Made by a program: the position numbers and the translations under genes. The notes below the pieces were generated by a model. The model did no database searches and was not told where the DNA came from. It saw nothing but the letters and a program-made list of their open reading frames with translations. This document shows, piece by piece, positions 6,627 through 15,324 of a DNA stretch of 48,232 bases. Where the stretch lies: NCBI GenBank assembly GCA_035293965.1, contig DATGLW010000074.1, forward strand, positions 1 to 48,232, read 5' to 3'. Within the stretch, counting starts at the first letter, position 1; every line of letters starts with the position of its first letter. The stretch comes from DATGLW01 sp035293965. GTDB lineage: Bacteria; Actinomycetota; Acidimicrobiia; Acidimicrobiales; RAAP-2.

Positions 6627-9395
6627 TCAGCCCGCTGCCGCGGCCTGCCCGGCGCGGGTGCCCGGGGCCCCGGCACCCCGACCGTCGCCGTCCGCGGCGG
6701 CCCCGGTCTCGTCGTCGGCGGCGGCCGGGCCCCCGCCGGTCCCCGATCCGAGGACCGCCTGGGCGGCGGCCAGCCGGGCGACGGGAACCCGGAACGGGGA
6801 GCAGCTCACGTAGTCGAGCCCGGCCTGGTAGAAGGTGGCGATGGACGCCGGGTCGCCACCGTGCTCGCCGCACACGCCCACCTTGAGGTCCGGGCGGGTG
6901 GCGCGCCCGCGGGCCACCGCCAGGCGCACCAGCTCCCCCACCCCCTCCGCGTCGACCACCTCGAACGGGTTGTTCGGCAAGAGACCGAGCTCGAGGTAGG
7001 TGGACATCATCCGGCCCTCGACGTCGTCGCGACTGAAGCCGAAGGTCATCTGGGTGAGGTCGTTGGTGCCGAACGAGAAGAACTCGGCCACCTCGGCGAT
7101 CTCGCCGGCCCTCAGGGCCGCCCGAGGCGTCTCGATCATGGTGCCGATGCTGACCTCGAGGGCCTCCTTGCTCCTGGCTCCGGCTCGTCTCCTCCCTCCG
7201 GGCAGCGCCCCGGCCGCCTCGACGGCCTCGACCACCCATCGGCGAGCCAGGGCCAGCTCCTCGCGGCTGACGGTGAGGGGGATCATGATCTCGATGACCG
7301 GGTGGCCGCCCTCGGCGACCCGCCGGCGCGCCGCCTCCATGAGAGCGCGGACCTGCATGGCGTACAGGCCCGGCTTCAACACCCCCAGCCGGACACCGCG
7401 CGTGCCGAGCATCGGGTTCGCCTCCTGCCAGGCCCGCGCCGCGTCGTACAGGCGCCGCTCCTCGGCGCTGAGGCCGACCGTCGCCTCCTTCACGGCGAGC
7501 TCGTGGGTCGAGGGCAGGAACTCGTGCAGCGGGGGGTCGAGGAGCCGGACGGTCACGGGCAGCCCGTCCATGGCCGCGAGGATCGAGGCGAAGTCCTCGC
7601 GCTGGACCTCCAGCAGCGCGTCGAGGGCCTTCGCCTCCTCCTCGGGCGTGTCGGCGAGGATCATCCGGCGGACGACCGGCAGGCGGTCCTCGCCGAGGAA
7701 CATGTGCTCGGTCCGGCACAGGCCGATCCCTTCCGCCCCGAGGCGGCGGGCATTGGCGGCGTCCTCGCCGGTGTCGGCGTTCGCGCGGACCTCGAGGTGG
7801 CCGGCGCGGATGTCGTCGGCCCATTCGAGGATGATCCCGAACTCCGGCGGCGGCTCGGCAGCCGTCAGGGGCACCTGGCCCGCCACCACGGTGCCGGTCG
7901 TGCCGTCGACGGAGAGCCACTCGCCCTCGGCCACCGTGACGTCGCCCACCGTGACGTTGTGCTCGCCGATCCGCAGCGACTCCGCGCCCACGACCGCCGG
8001 CTTGCCCCAGCCGCGCGCGACGACTGCTGCGTGGCTCACCAGCCCACCCCTCGCCGTGAGGATGCCGTCGGCCGCCAGCATGCCGTGCACGTCCTCGGGG
8101 GAGGTCTCGCTGCGCACGAGGATGACGTGCTCCCCGCGGGCTGCGGCTGCCGCTGCGTCGTCGGCCGTGAAGTAGGCCCGCCCCACCGCCGCGCCCGGCG
8201 AGGCGCCCAGGCCCTTGGCGAACACCGGATGGTCGCCGGAGGCGAACTGCGGGTGCAGCACTGCGTCGAGGTGCTCTTCGGTGATCCGCTGCACCGCCTC
8301 GGCCTTGGTCAGGCGGATGGCCTCGTCGGCGGTCATGTCGACTGCCATCCGCAACGCCGCCCGCCCTGTCCGCTTGCCGACGCGGGTCTGGAGCATCCAC
8401 AGCCGCCCCTGCTCGATGGTGAACTCCGTGTCGCACATGTCGCGGTAGTGGCGCTCGAGGCGCCCGAAGATGTCGAGCAGCTGGTCGTAGACCTCGGGGA
8501 ACGTGTCCGCGAGGGCCGAGATCGGCTCCGTGTTGCGGATGCCCGCCACGACGTCCTCGCCCTGGGCGTTCACGAGGAAGTCGCCATAGGCGCCCGGTGC
8601 CCCGGTTGCCGGGTCGCGGGTGAAGCCCACGCCCGTACCGGACTTGTCGTCGCGGTTGCCGAACACCATCGCCTGCACGTTGACGGCCGTGCCGAGCGTG
8701 TGGGGGATGCGCTCTCGCTCGCGGTAGGCGACCGCCCGCGGGCCGTTCCAGCTGCGGAACACCGCCTCGATGGCGCCGCGCAGCTGCTCGTCAGGCTCCT
8801 GGGGGAAGGGGCGCCCCGTGTGGCGCTCCACCAGCTGCTTGTAGGACCCGACGAGGTAGCGGAGCAGCTCGACGGGCACCCGGGCGTCCGAGGTGGTGCC
8901 CGCCAGCTCCTTGGCGGCCTCGAAGAGGGTGTCGAAGGCTTCGGCGGGGATGTCGAGGACGATGCGCCCGTACATCGACACGAACCGCCGGTAGGAGTCG
9001 AACGCGAAGCGCTCGTCGCCGGTCTGGGCTGCCAGGCCCTCGACCGAGCGGTCGTTCAGGCCCAGGTTCAAGACGGTGTCCATCATGCCGGGCATGGAGA
9101 ACTTGGCTCCGGAGCGGACGGACACGAGCAGCGGGTCGGAGGGGTCGCCGATCGACTTGCCCATGGCAGCCTCCAGCCGGGACCGCGCTGCGCCCACCTC
9201 GTCGCTCAGGCCGTCCGGCCAGCCGCCTTCCATGTAGGCCCGACAGGCCTCCGTCGAGATGGTGAAGCCCGGGGGCACCGGCAGCTCGAGCACCGACGTC
9301 ATCTCGGCGAGGTTGGCGCCCTTGCCACCGAGGAGGTCTTTCATCTCCATGGGGGGCTTGGGGTGCGGGTGGTCGAAGTCGAAGACGTAGGGCAT
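6627..9395 (-). CDS. ppdK: Pyruvate, phosphate dikinase
   Basis: A 922-residue cytosolic enzyme interconverting pyruvate + ATP + Pi and PEP + AMP + PPi. The order is an N-terminal ATP-grasp domain (GGKGANLAEMTSVLELPVPPGF, then VSVRSGAKFSMPGMMDTVLNLG), a central phosphohistidine domain with TARGGLVSHAAVVARGWGKP (catalytic His around 460), and a C-terminal PEP/pyruvate barrel ending with FGTNDLTQMTFGFSRDD and the catalytic Cys in CGEHGGDP. After the fold ends it carries a ~40-residue Ala/Gly/Asp-rich tail and, inside the barrel, a short Arg/Gly insertion (GALPGGRRRAGARSKE). ATG is preceded by AGGAGG at 5 nt. A TAGTGT -10-like box lies at 9430-9435. It precedes dnaG by 44 bp. Confidence 0.96.
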   Translation of the reverse strand: MPYVFDFDHPHPKPPMEMKDLLGGKGANLAEMTSVLELPVPPGFTISTEACRAYMEGGWPDGLSDEVGAARSRLEAAMGKSIGDPSDPLLVSVRSGAKFSMPGMMDTVLNLGLNDRSVEGLAAQTGDERFAFDSYRRFVSMYGRIVLDIPAEAFDTLFEAAKELAGTTSDARVPVELLRYLVGSYKQLVERHTGRPFPQEPDEQLRGAIEAVFRSWNGPRAVAYRERERIPHTLGTAVNVQAMVFGNRDDKSGTGVGFTRDPATGAPGAYGDFLVNAQGEDVVAGIRNTEPISALADTFPEVYDQLLDIFGRLERHYRDMCDTEFTIEQGRLWMLQTRVGKRTGRAALRMAVDMTADEAIRLTKAEAVQRITEEHLDAVLHPQFASGDHPVFAKGLGASPGAAVGRAYFTADDAAAAAARGEHVILVRSETSPEDVHGMLAADGILTARGGLVSHAAVVARGWGKPAVVGAESLRIGEHNVTVGDVTVAEGEWLSVDGTTGTVVAGQVPLTAAEPPPEFGIILEWADDIRAGHLEVRANADTGEDAANARRLGAEGIGLCRTEHMFLGEDRLPVVRRMILADTPEEEAKALDALLEVQREDFASILAAMDGLPVTVRLLDPPLHEFLPSTHELAVKEATVGLSAEERRLYDAARAWQEANPMLGTRGVRLGVLKPGLYAMQVRALMEAARRRVAEGGHPVIEIMIPLTVSREELALARRWVVEAVEAAGALPGGRRRAGARSKEALEVSIGTMIETPRAALRAGEIAEVAEFFSFGTNDLTQMTFGFSRDDVEGRMMSTYLELGLLPNNPFEVVDAEGVGELVRLAVARGRATRPDLKVGVCGEHGGDPASIATFYQAGLDYVSCSPFRVPVARLAAAQAVLGSGTGGGPAAADDETGAAADGDGRGAGAPGTRAGQAAAAG

Positions 9396-9500
9396 CAGGC
9401 CTCCTGCCGGAGGGTTCGGGGGCGATCCCACACTACCGGGCGTGCCGGAGCAGCCCGGGGCGCCGGCTGCACTCGGCGGCGCGACCGCTCCGGCCCTGAC

Positions 9501-9506
9501 TAGGTT
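9501..9506 (+). promoter_or_regulatory. -10 box (TAGGTT) of a leaderless ABC transporter mRNA
   Basis: TAGGTT ends exactly 7 nt before ATG 9514. There is no Shine-Dalgarno sequence between them. The ppdK promoter region lies on the opposite strand about 70 bp away, so the two units diverge from a compact control region. Confidence 0.5.
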
Positions 9507-9513
9507 GGGTCGG

Positions 9514-10494
9514 ATGGCGGACGGCACGGCGATCCTCGCCGAAGGGCTCGTCAAGCAGTTCGGCCGACGATCCAAGGGAGCGGTGCGCGCGCTCGACGGG
9601 GTGTCGCTTCGCGTGGCCGAGGGCACCATCCTGGGGCTCCTCGGGCCCAACGGGGCCGGCAAGACGACCGCCGTCAGGATCCTGTCGACCATCCTGGCAC
9701 CGGACGGCGGGCACGCCTCCATCCTCGGCCACGACGTGGTGGCCGAGGCCGACGTGGTCCGGCAGCTCATCGGGCTCGCCGGCCAGTTCGCCACCGTCGA
9801 CGAGAACCTGACCGGCCACGAGAACCTCCGGATGGTGGGCCGGCTCAGCCACCTGCCTGCCTCGGTGGCCAGGGCCCGCGCGGACGAGCTGCTCGGCCAG
9901 TTCGGCCTCGCCGACGCCGCCGCGCGGCCCCTCAAGACGTACTCGGGCGGGATGCGCCGTCGCCTCGACGTGGCCGCCGCCCTGGTCGGCCGGCCGCCGG
10001 TGCTGTTCCTCGACGAGCCGACGACCGGCCTCGACCCCCAGAGCCGCCAGGACCTGTGGCAGGTGATCGAAACGCTGGTGGCCACCGGGTCGACGGTGCT
10101 GCTCACGACCCAGTACCTCGAGGAGGCCGACCGACTGGCCGACCGGGTGGCGGTGGTCGACCAGGGGCACGTCATCGCGGAGGGAACGCCCGCCGAGCTG
10201 AAGGCTGGGCTCGGCCGGACCGTGGTCGAGGTGACCCTGCCCGACGCCGAGGCCGCCCGCCGTGCCGCCGGCGTGCTCGGCGAGGCCGTGGGCCGCACCC
10301 CGGTCACCGACGGGGCCGTGGTCGAGCTCACGACCGAGGACGGCCCCCGCCTGGGGGCCGAGGTCCTGCGCGCGCTCGACCACCACCAGATCACGGTGGC
10401 CGGCATGGCCCTGCGCGAGCCCAGCCTCGACGACGTCTTCCTCAGCCTGACCGGCCATCGCACCGGTGCCGACGAGGCGGAGCCCGCTCCATGA
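9514..10494 (+). CDS. ABC transporter ATP-binding protein, DrrA/daunorubicin-resistance type
   Basis: A 326-residue ABC ATPase. Walker A is GPNGAGKTT (44-52), the signature is YSGGMRRRLD, and Walker B is VLFLDEPTTGLD, followed by a D-loop and the switch His region (TTQYLEEAD). The C-terminal ~90 residues match the extension typical of DrrA-like exporters, ending with SLDDVFLSLTGH. It powers the adjacent ABC-2 permease with which it overlaps by 4 bp (ATGA). Family members export lipids, drugs or glycoconjugates; the substrate here is unknown. The start is fixed by the upstream TAGGTT box. Confidence 0.93.
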   Translation: MADGTAILAEGLVKQFGRRSKGAVRALDGVSLRVAEGTILGLLGPNGAGKTTAVRILSTILAPDGGHASILGHDVVAEADVVRQLIGLAGQFATVDENLTGHENLRMVGRLSHLPASVARARADELLGQFGLADAAARPLKTYSGGMRRRLDVAAALVGRPPVLFLDEPTTGLDPQSRQDLWQVIETLVATGSTVLLTTQYLEEADRLADRVAVVDQGHVIAEGTPAELKAGLGRTVVEVTLPDAEAARRAAGVLGEAVGRTPVTDGAVVELTTEDGPRLGAEVLRALDHHQITVAGMALREPSLDDVFLSLTGHRTGADEAEPAP

Positions 10495-11324
10495 CGGCAA
10501 CCGCGTCGGTGCTGGCCCCCGATCGCGGCGGTGCGCTACGCCCGAGGGGGTCGCGTGTGCGATGGACGTTCACCGACGCCCTCACGATGACCTGGCGAAA
10601 CCTCGTCGGCTACACGCGCGTGCCCGAGGCCATCTTCTTCTCGAGCGTCCAGCCGATCATGTTCGTGCTGCTGTTCCGCTACGTCTTCGCCGGCGCGATC
10701 CAGGTCCCCGGGCCCGGCGGCTACGTGGACTACATGATGCCGGGCATCTTCGTCCAGACGGTGGCCTTCGGCTCGGTGGCCACCGCCATCGGGCTCTCCG
10801 AGGACCTCCAGAAGGGGCTCATCGAGCGCTTCCGTGCCCTGCCGATGGCCCGGTCGGCGGTCCTGGCCGGCCGCACGACTGCCGACTTGGTGCGCAACGT
10901 GCTCGTCGTCTGCCTCATGACCGGCGTCGGGTACCTCGTGGGGTTCCGCGTGACCACTGACGTCTTCTCGTTCCTCGCCGGGGCCCTGGTCCTGCTGCTC
11001 TTCGGCTACGCGCTCAGCTGGGGGTTCGCCACCATCGGGCTCTCGGCACCCACAAGCGAGACGGCCCAGCTCATGAGCTTCCCGCTGCTCTTCCCCCTCA
11101 CCTTCGCCTCGTCGGCATTCGTGCCGGTCGCCTCGATGCCGGGCTGGCTGCAGGCGTTCGCGCTCCACCAGCCCCTCAGCCTCGCGGTCAATGCCGCCCG
11201 CTCCCTCATGGTCGGCGGCCCCTACCACAACCCGGGCTCGGTGTGGCAATCGGTGGCGTGGAGTGTGGGGATCTTCGCGGTCCTGTCACCCCTTGCCGTG
11301 TGGCGGTACCGCCGGACCGCCTGA
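10491..11324 (+). CDS. ABC-2 type permease, DrrB-like
   Basis: A 277-residue membrane protein with about six transmembrane segments, beginning near residue 45 (IFFSSVQPIMFVLLFRYVFAG). The internal segment SEDLQKGLIERFRALPMARS is typical of ABC-2 permeases of the DrrB type, as is the late VPVASMPGWLQAFALHQPLS. ATG overlaps the ATPase stop by 4 bp, so the pair is translationally coupled. The 3' end, including the stop, lies inside a 13-bp tandem repeat. Together with the ATPase it forms a homodimeric exporter of unknown substrate. Confidence 0.92.
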   Translation: MTATASVLAPDRGGALRPRGSRVRWTFTDALTMTWRNLVGYTRVPEAIFFSSVQPIMFVLLFRYVFAGAIQVPGPGGYVDYMMPGIFVQTVAFGSVATAIGLSEDLQKGLIERFRALPMARSAVLAGRTTADLVRNVLVVCLMTGVGYLVGFRVTTDVFSFLAGALVLLLFGYALSWGFATIGLSAPTSETAQLMSFPLLFPLTFASSAFVPVASMPGWLQAFALHQPLSLAVNAARSLMVGGPYHNPGSVWQSVAWSVGIFAVLSPLAVWRYRRTA

Positions 11325-11377
11325 GCGGACCGCCTGAGCGGACCGGCTGGGCGGACCGCCTGAGCGACCGGCTGGGC
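11314..11377. repeat. 13-bp tandem repeat spanning the permease stop codon
   Basis: About five 13-bp units based on GGACCGCCTGAGC (11314, 11327, 11340, 11353, and a 12-bp unit at 11366); two carry GGCTGGGC instead of CGCCTGAGC. The first unit contains the permease stop, so repeat expansion could have set the C-terminus. The array ends directly before a TACACT -10-like box. Confidence 0.8.
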
Positions 11378-11383
11378 TACACT
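11378..11383 (+). promoter_or_regulatory. Putative -10 box (TACACT) for the DEAD-box helicase gene
   Basis: TACACT matches TANNNT and would start a transcript near 11390, giving a ~100-nt leader before GTG 11491. No recognisable -35. It abuts the 13-bp tandem repeat. Confidence 0.3.
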
Positions 11384-11490
11384 CGGGGCTGCCGCCGGCT
11401 GCGCTCCGTCGGCACGTGGCGCACCGCCGCCGATCCGGCCCACGAGACACCATCGAGTCGGCCACCCCCCTTTGGACCGACTGGAGCCTC

Positions 11491-12822
11491 GTGACCGTGC
11501 CCCCTGCCTCTGACGTACCTGCGCCGTCCCGCGACCCCGGGTCGTCCCGCGACCCTGGGTCGTTCCGCGGCCTGGGCGTGCCCCCGGCGCTCGTCTCGGC
11601 CCTGGTCCAGCGGGGCATCACGGCACCCTTCCCCATCCAGTCCGCCACCCTCCCCGATGCCCTGGCTGGGCGCGACGTCTGCGGCAGGGCGCCGACCGGG
11701 GCGGGCAAGACGCTGGCATTCGGGTTGGCGGTCCTGTCTCGCCTCGGAGCCGAGCCGCACGCGCCACGGCGCGCTCGGCGCCTTCCCTCGGCCCTGGTGC
11801 TGGTCCCCACCCGGGAGCTCGCTGCCCAGATCGAGGCGGACCTCGCCCCCCTCGCCGCGTCGCTCGGTGCACGCGCGGCGTCGTTCTACGGCGGCGTCGG
11901 GTACGGCATGCAGCTGGCCGCATTGCGGCGTGGCGTCGACGTCCTGATCGCCTGTCCGGGCAGGCTCACCGATCTGGTCGAGCGCGCGTCCGTCGACCTC
12001 TCGTCGGTCGCGATCGTGGTGGTCGACGAGGCCGATCGCATGGCCGACATGGGGTTCCTGCCGGCCGTCCGCCGCCTGATCGACCGGACGCGCAGCCGGC
12101 GCCAGGTGCTGCTCTTCTCGGCGACCCTCGACGGGCCCGTCGACAGGCTGATCCGCGACTACCAGCACGACCCGGTGCGCCACGAGGTGCGGCCGACCCC
12201 GGTCGATCGGGGAGCCGTGCACCACCACTTCTGGCGTGTCGAGCGCGAGCACCGGGTGGCCGTCACTGCACAGACGATCGCCGCGCGTGGGCCCGCCCTG
12301 GTGTTCTGCCGGACCAAGCGAGGCGCGGACCGGCTCTCGCAGCGCCTCAGCCGAGCCGGCCTCCAGGCCGCAGCCATCCACGGCGACCGCAGCCAGGGCC
12401 AGCGTGAACGGGCGCTCGCCTCCTTCCGATCCGGCCGGCTCGACGCGCTCGTCGCGACCGACGTCGCGGCTCGAGGCATTCACGTCGCCGGGGTTCCCCT
12501 CGTCGTCCACTTCGACCCGCCGGCCGACGCCACCGACTACGTGCACCGTGCCGGCCGGACGGGACGGGCCGGCGCGAACGGGATCGTCGTGACCCTGGTG
12601 GGCGAGGAGCACGCCGCCGGGGCCGAGCAGCTGCAGAAGGCGCTCGGGCTCTCGAGCCGGATCTCCTCGCCAGACGTGCTGGCGCTGCCTGCCTTCGAGC
12701 TCGCCTGCCGCCTCCGGGCCGAGCAGGCCTCCTTGCAACGGGCGCCTCGCCGAAGGCCGAGGGCATCCCGGTCGCGCCGGGCGGGCTCCCCGCCCGCCGC
12801 TAGCAGCCGGCCCGCACCCTGA
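11491..12822 (+). CDS. DEAD-box RNA helicase
   Basis: A 443-residue ATP-dependent RNA helicase. Motifs in order: Q-motif FPIQ (47-50), Walker A APTGAGKT (67-74), PTREL, GRLTDL, VDEAD, SATL, then in the second RecA domain VFCRTKRGADRL, ATDVAARGIHV and HRAGRTGRAG. The C-terminus is a basic Arg/Ser-rich tail typical of cold-adaptation and ribosome-assembly helicases. The N-terminus contains a short repeated element (RDPGS). I chose GTG 11491, with GGAG 4 nt upstream; GTG 11416 is an alternative adding 25 residues. Its last 23 bp overlap the glyS 3' end on the other strand. Confidence 0.92.
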   Translation: MTVPPASDVPAPSRDPGSSRDPGSFRGLGVPPALVSALVQRGITAPFPIQSATLPDALAGRDVCGRAPTGAGKTLAFGLAVLSRLGAEPHAPRRARRLPSALVLVPTRELAAQIEADLAPLAASLGARAASFYGGVGYGMQLAALRRGVDVLIACPGRLTDLVERASVDLSSVAIVVVDEADRMADMGFLPAVRRLIDRTRSRRQVLLFSATLDGPVDRLIRDYQHDPVRHEVRPTPVDRGAVHHHFWRVEREHRVAVTAQTIAARGPALVFCRTKRGADRLSQRLSRAGLQAAAIHGDRSQGQRERALASFRSGRLDALVATDVAARGIHVAGVPLVVHFDPPADATDYVHRAGRTGRAGANGIVVTLVGEEHAAGAEQLQKALGLSSRISSPDVLALPAFELACRLRAEQASLQRAPRRRPRASRSRRAGSPPAASSRPAP

Positions 12823-14140
12823 GCTCCTCGAGGAGGCTCTCGACGGGCACTCGAACCTGGGCCGTGGTGTCGCGATCGCGCACGGTCACGGCCTGGTCGT
12901 CGAGCGAGTCGAAGTCGACCGTCACGCACCAGGGAGTGCCGACCTCGTCCTGGCGTCGGTACCGGCGGCCGATGCTCTGGGTCACGTCGTAGTCGCACAT
13001 GAAGTGAGGCTGCAGGCGGGCCAGCACCTCCCGTGCCATCGTCTCCAGCACCTCCTTGCGCGACAGGGGCAGGACGGCTACCTGGTACGGGGCCAGGCGG
13101 TGGTCCAGCCGCAGGACGGTGCGCGCCTCGCCCGCCACGACGTCCTCGTCGTAGGCAGCGAGGAGGAAGGCCATCATCGCCCGGGTTGCCCCGGCGGCGG
13201 GCTCGATCACGTAGGGGACGTAGCGCTGGTTGGTCGCCGGGTCGAAGAAGTCGAGCTGCTCGCCCGAGCGGGCCGCATGCGCCTTGAGGTCGTAGTCGGT
13301 CCGGTTGGCCACCCCCTCGAGCTCGTCCCACCCCCAGGGGAACAGGAACTCGATGTCGGCCGTGCCCGCCGAGTAGTGGGACAGCTCGTCAGGGGTGTGG
13401 TGGCGGACCCGCAGCAGGCGCTCGGGGATGCCGAGCTCCACGTACCAGCGATAGCGGGCATCCAGCCAGTACTCGAACCACGTGCCGGCCTCCGCCGGCG
13501 GCACGAAGTACTCGAGCTCCATCTGCTCGAACTCGCGGGTGCGAAAGACGAAGTTCTGGGGCGTGATCTCGTTGCGGAACGACTTGCCGACCTGGGCGAT
13601 GCCGAACGGGGGCCGTTTGCGGGTCGTCTGGAGCACGTTGAGGAAGTTGACGAACATGCCCTGGGCCGTTTCGGGCCTGAGGTAGGCGACCGCCCCCTCG
13701 TCCTCGATCGGGCCCGCGTGGGTCTTGAAGAGCAGGTTGAAGGGCCGGGCCTCGGTGAAGTCGGTGCCGCCGCAGTTCGGGCACACCCCGTCGATCTTGT
13801 CCGCGCGCCAGCGGCTCTGGCAGCTCCGGCAGTCCACCAACGGATCGGTGAAGCTCTCGAGGTGGCCGGAGGCCTCCCACACGGCGGGCGGCGACAGGAT
13901 GGCGGCGTCGATGCCGACGACGTCGTCGCGCAACTGCACCATGGAGCGCCACCACGCGTTCTTGACGTTGCGGAGCACGTTGACGCCCAGGGGCCCGTAG
14001 TCGTAGGTCGAGCGGAACCCGCCGTAGATCTCGGCCGACTGGAAGATGAAGCCCCGGCGCTTGCACAGGCCGACGATCTTGTCCATCAGGTCGGCGTCGC
14101 CGCGGCCGGCCTCGGACATGGTGGGGGGCGCCTCGGTCAT
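12800..14140 (-). CDS. glyS: Glycine--tRNA ligase (single-chain, alpha2 type)
   Basis: A 446-residue class II aminoacyl-tRNA synthetase charging tRNA-Gly. The zinc-binding stretch is CRSCQSRWRADKIDGVCPNC, motif 2 is FRNEITPQNFVFRTREFEQME, motif 3 lies in the AGATRAMMAFLLAAYDED region, and the C-terminus is the anticodon-binding domain. ATG overlaps the upstream hemW stop by 4 bp (ATGA), making it the last gene of the uppS operon. A second ATG seven codons in is possible. The 3' end overlaps the convergent helicase gene by 23 bp. Some tools name this type glyQS. Confidence 0.96.
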   Translation of the reverse strand: MTEAPPTMSEAGRGDADLMDKIVGLCKRRGFIFQSAEIYGGFRSTYDYGPLGVNVLRNVKNAWWRSMVQLRDDVVGIDAAILSPPAVWEASGHLESFTDPLVDCRSCQSRWRADKIDGVCPNCGGTDFTEARPFNLLFKTHAGPIEDEGAVAYLRPETAQGMFVNFLNVLQTTRKRPPFGIAQVGKSFRNEITPQNFVFRTREFEQMELEYFVPPAEAGTWFEYWLDARYRWYVELGIPERLLRVRHHTPDELSHYSAGTADIEFLFPWGWDELEGVANRTDYDLKAHAARSGEQLDFFDPATNQRYVPYVIEPAAGATRAMMAFLLAAYDEDVVAGEARTVLRLDHRLAPYQVAVLPLSRKEVLETMAREVLARLQPHFMCDYDVTQSIGRRYRRQDEVGTPWCVTVDFDSLDDQAVTVRDRDTTAQVRVPVESLLEELRVRAGC

Positions 14141-15324
14141 TGGCGCAGGATACCGGCGGCGCCGGCACCTGCCGCCGGCGCGGGCAAGGGCGCCGGCACG
14201 ACGAGCGAGGCGGTGAGGGCATTGGCGAGCAGACGGCCCCGGACGGTCAAGACGGCCCGGCCCCCGCTGCGCACGACCAACCCGGCGAGCTCGGGTGCGT
14301 CCGGCAACGCCTCCTCGGGAACGCCGGCGGGCGTCCGCAGGGCGAGAGCGAGGGCCTCGAAGCTGCGCTGTGCCGGGGTCAGGCGCTCCTCGCCGGCGAC
14401 CGGCGAGGCGCCGGCCTCCACCGCTGCCAGGTAGCGCTCCGGGGTCCGGACGTTCCACCACCGGTGCCCCTGGCGGTGGGAATGGGCGGCCGCCCCGATC
14501 CCGAGGTAGTCACCCTGCTGCCAGTAGAGGCGGTTGTGCCGGCAACCGTGCCCGGGCCGCGCCCAGTTCGACACCTCCTCCCAGCGGTACCCGGCGCCGG
14601 TGAGCAGGGAGTCGACACGCTCGTACCGGGCCGCCTGCACGTCGTCGTCGGGGTGGCGCGACCGGTCGGCGGCGAGGGGGGTGCCGGGCTCGACGGTCAG
14701 CGCGTAGGCGCTGACGTGCGGCGGCGGGTAGTCGAGGGACAGCACGTCGTGCACCGTCCGCTCCCAGTCGGCATCCGACTCGCCGGCGGCACCGAAGATG
14801 AGGTCCACGTTCCACGTGTCGAAGCCGGCGGCGCGTGCCCCGGCCGCCACGCGCGCCAGCGCACCGGGGGTGTGGTGGCGCCCGAGCGAGGCGAGCACGT
14901 GGGGTGAGGTCGACTGGACGCCCACGGACAGCCGGGTGACGCCCACCTCGCGGTAGGCAGCCAACCGGGCCGGCTCGGCGTCCTCCGGATTGCACTCGAG
15001 GGTCACCTCGGCCCCCGGCACCCGCGGCAGCGCGCCGAGCAGCCGGCCGACATCGGCCGGCGCCAGGCGAGAGGGCGTGCCCCCGCCGAAGAACACGCTG
15101 GTGGCCTGCCCGAGCGCGCCGCTGCAGACGGCGCGGCCCAGCTCGGCCACGCACCCGTCGACGTAGCGCCCCATCAGGTGGTCGCGGTCGGTGAAGGTGG
15201 CAAAGGCGCAGTAGTCACAGCGCGAGCGGCAGAAGGGGACGTGGACGTACACCCCGAACGGCGGGGAGACCTCGGGGGGCGTGTGGCTGACGGAGACCGG
15301 GACCGGCCCCCCGCCGCCCCTCAC
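14137..15324 (-). CDS. hemW: Radical SAM heme chaperone HemW
   Basis: A 395-residue radical SAM protein of the HemW (formerly CPO-III-like HemN) type. The [4Fe-4S] motif is C32-x3-C36-x2-C39, and GGGTP follows. The HemW-defining HNRLYWQQGDYLGIGAAAHS is present, which separates it from true coproporphyrinogen dehydrogenase HemN; the known role is heme delivery to respiratory enzymes. GTG 15324 overlaps the recO stop by 4 bp (GTGA), and the hemW stop overlaps glyS. The first dozen codons are glycine/proline-rich and not conserved. Confidence 0.93.
   Translation of the reverse strand: MRGGGGPVPVSVSHTPPEVSPPFGVYVHVPFCRSRCDYCAFATFTDRDHLMGRYVDGCVAELGRAVCSGALGQATSVFFGGGTPSRLAPADVGRLLGALPRVPGAEVTLECNPEDAEPARLAAYREVGVTRLSVGVQSTSPHVLASLGRHHTPGALARVAAGARAAGFDTWNVDLIFGAAGESDADWERTVHDVLSLDYPPPHVSAYALTVEPGTPLAADRSRHPDDDVQAARYERVDSLLTGAGYRWEEVSNWARPGHGCRHNRLYWQQGDYLGIGAAAHSHRQGHRWWNVRTPERYLAAVEAGASPVAGEERLTPAQRSFEALALALRTPAGVPEEALPDAPELAGLVVRSGGRAVLTVRGRLLANALTASLVVPAPLPAPAAGAGAAGILRQ

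Noticed and set aside
6861..9503. Long open plus-strand frame opposite ppdK
   Set aside because: It mirrors the codon pattern of a clear ppdK gene in very GC-rich DNA where stop codons are rare; its translation is Arg/His/Leu-rich with no domain.
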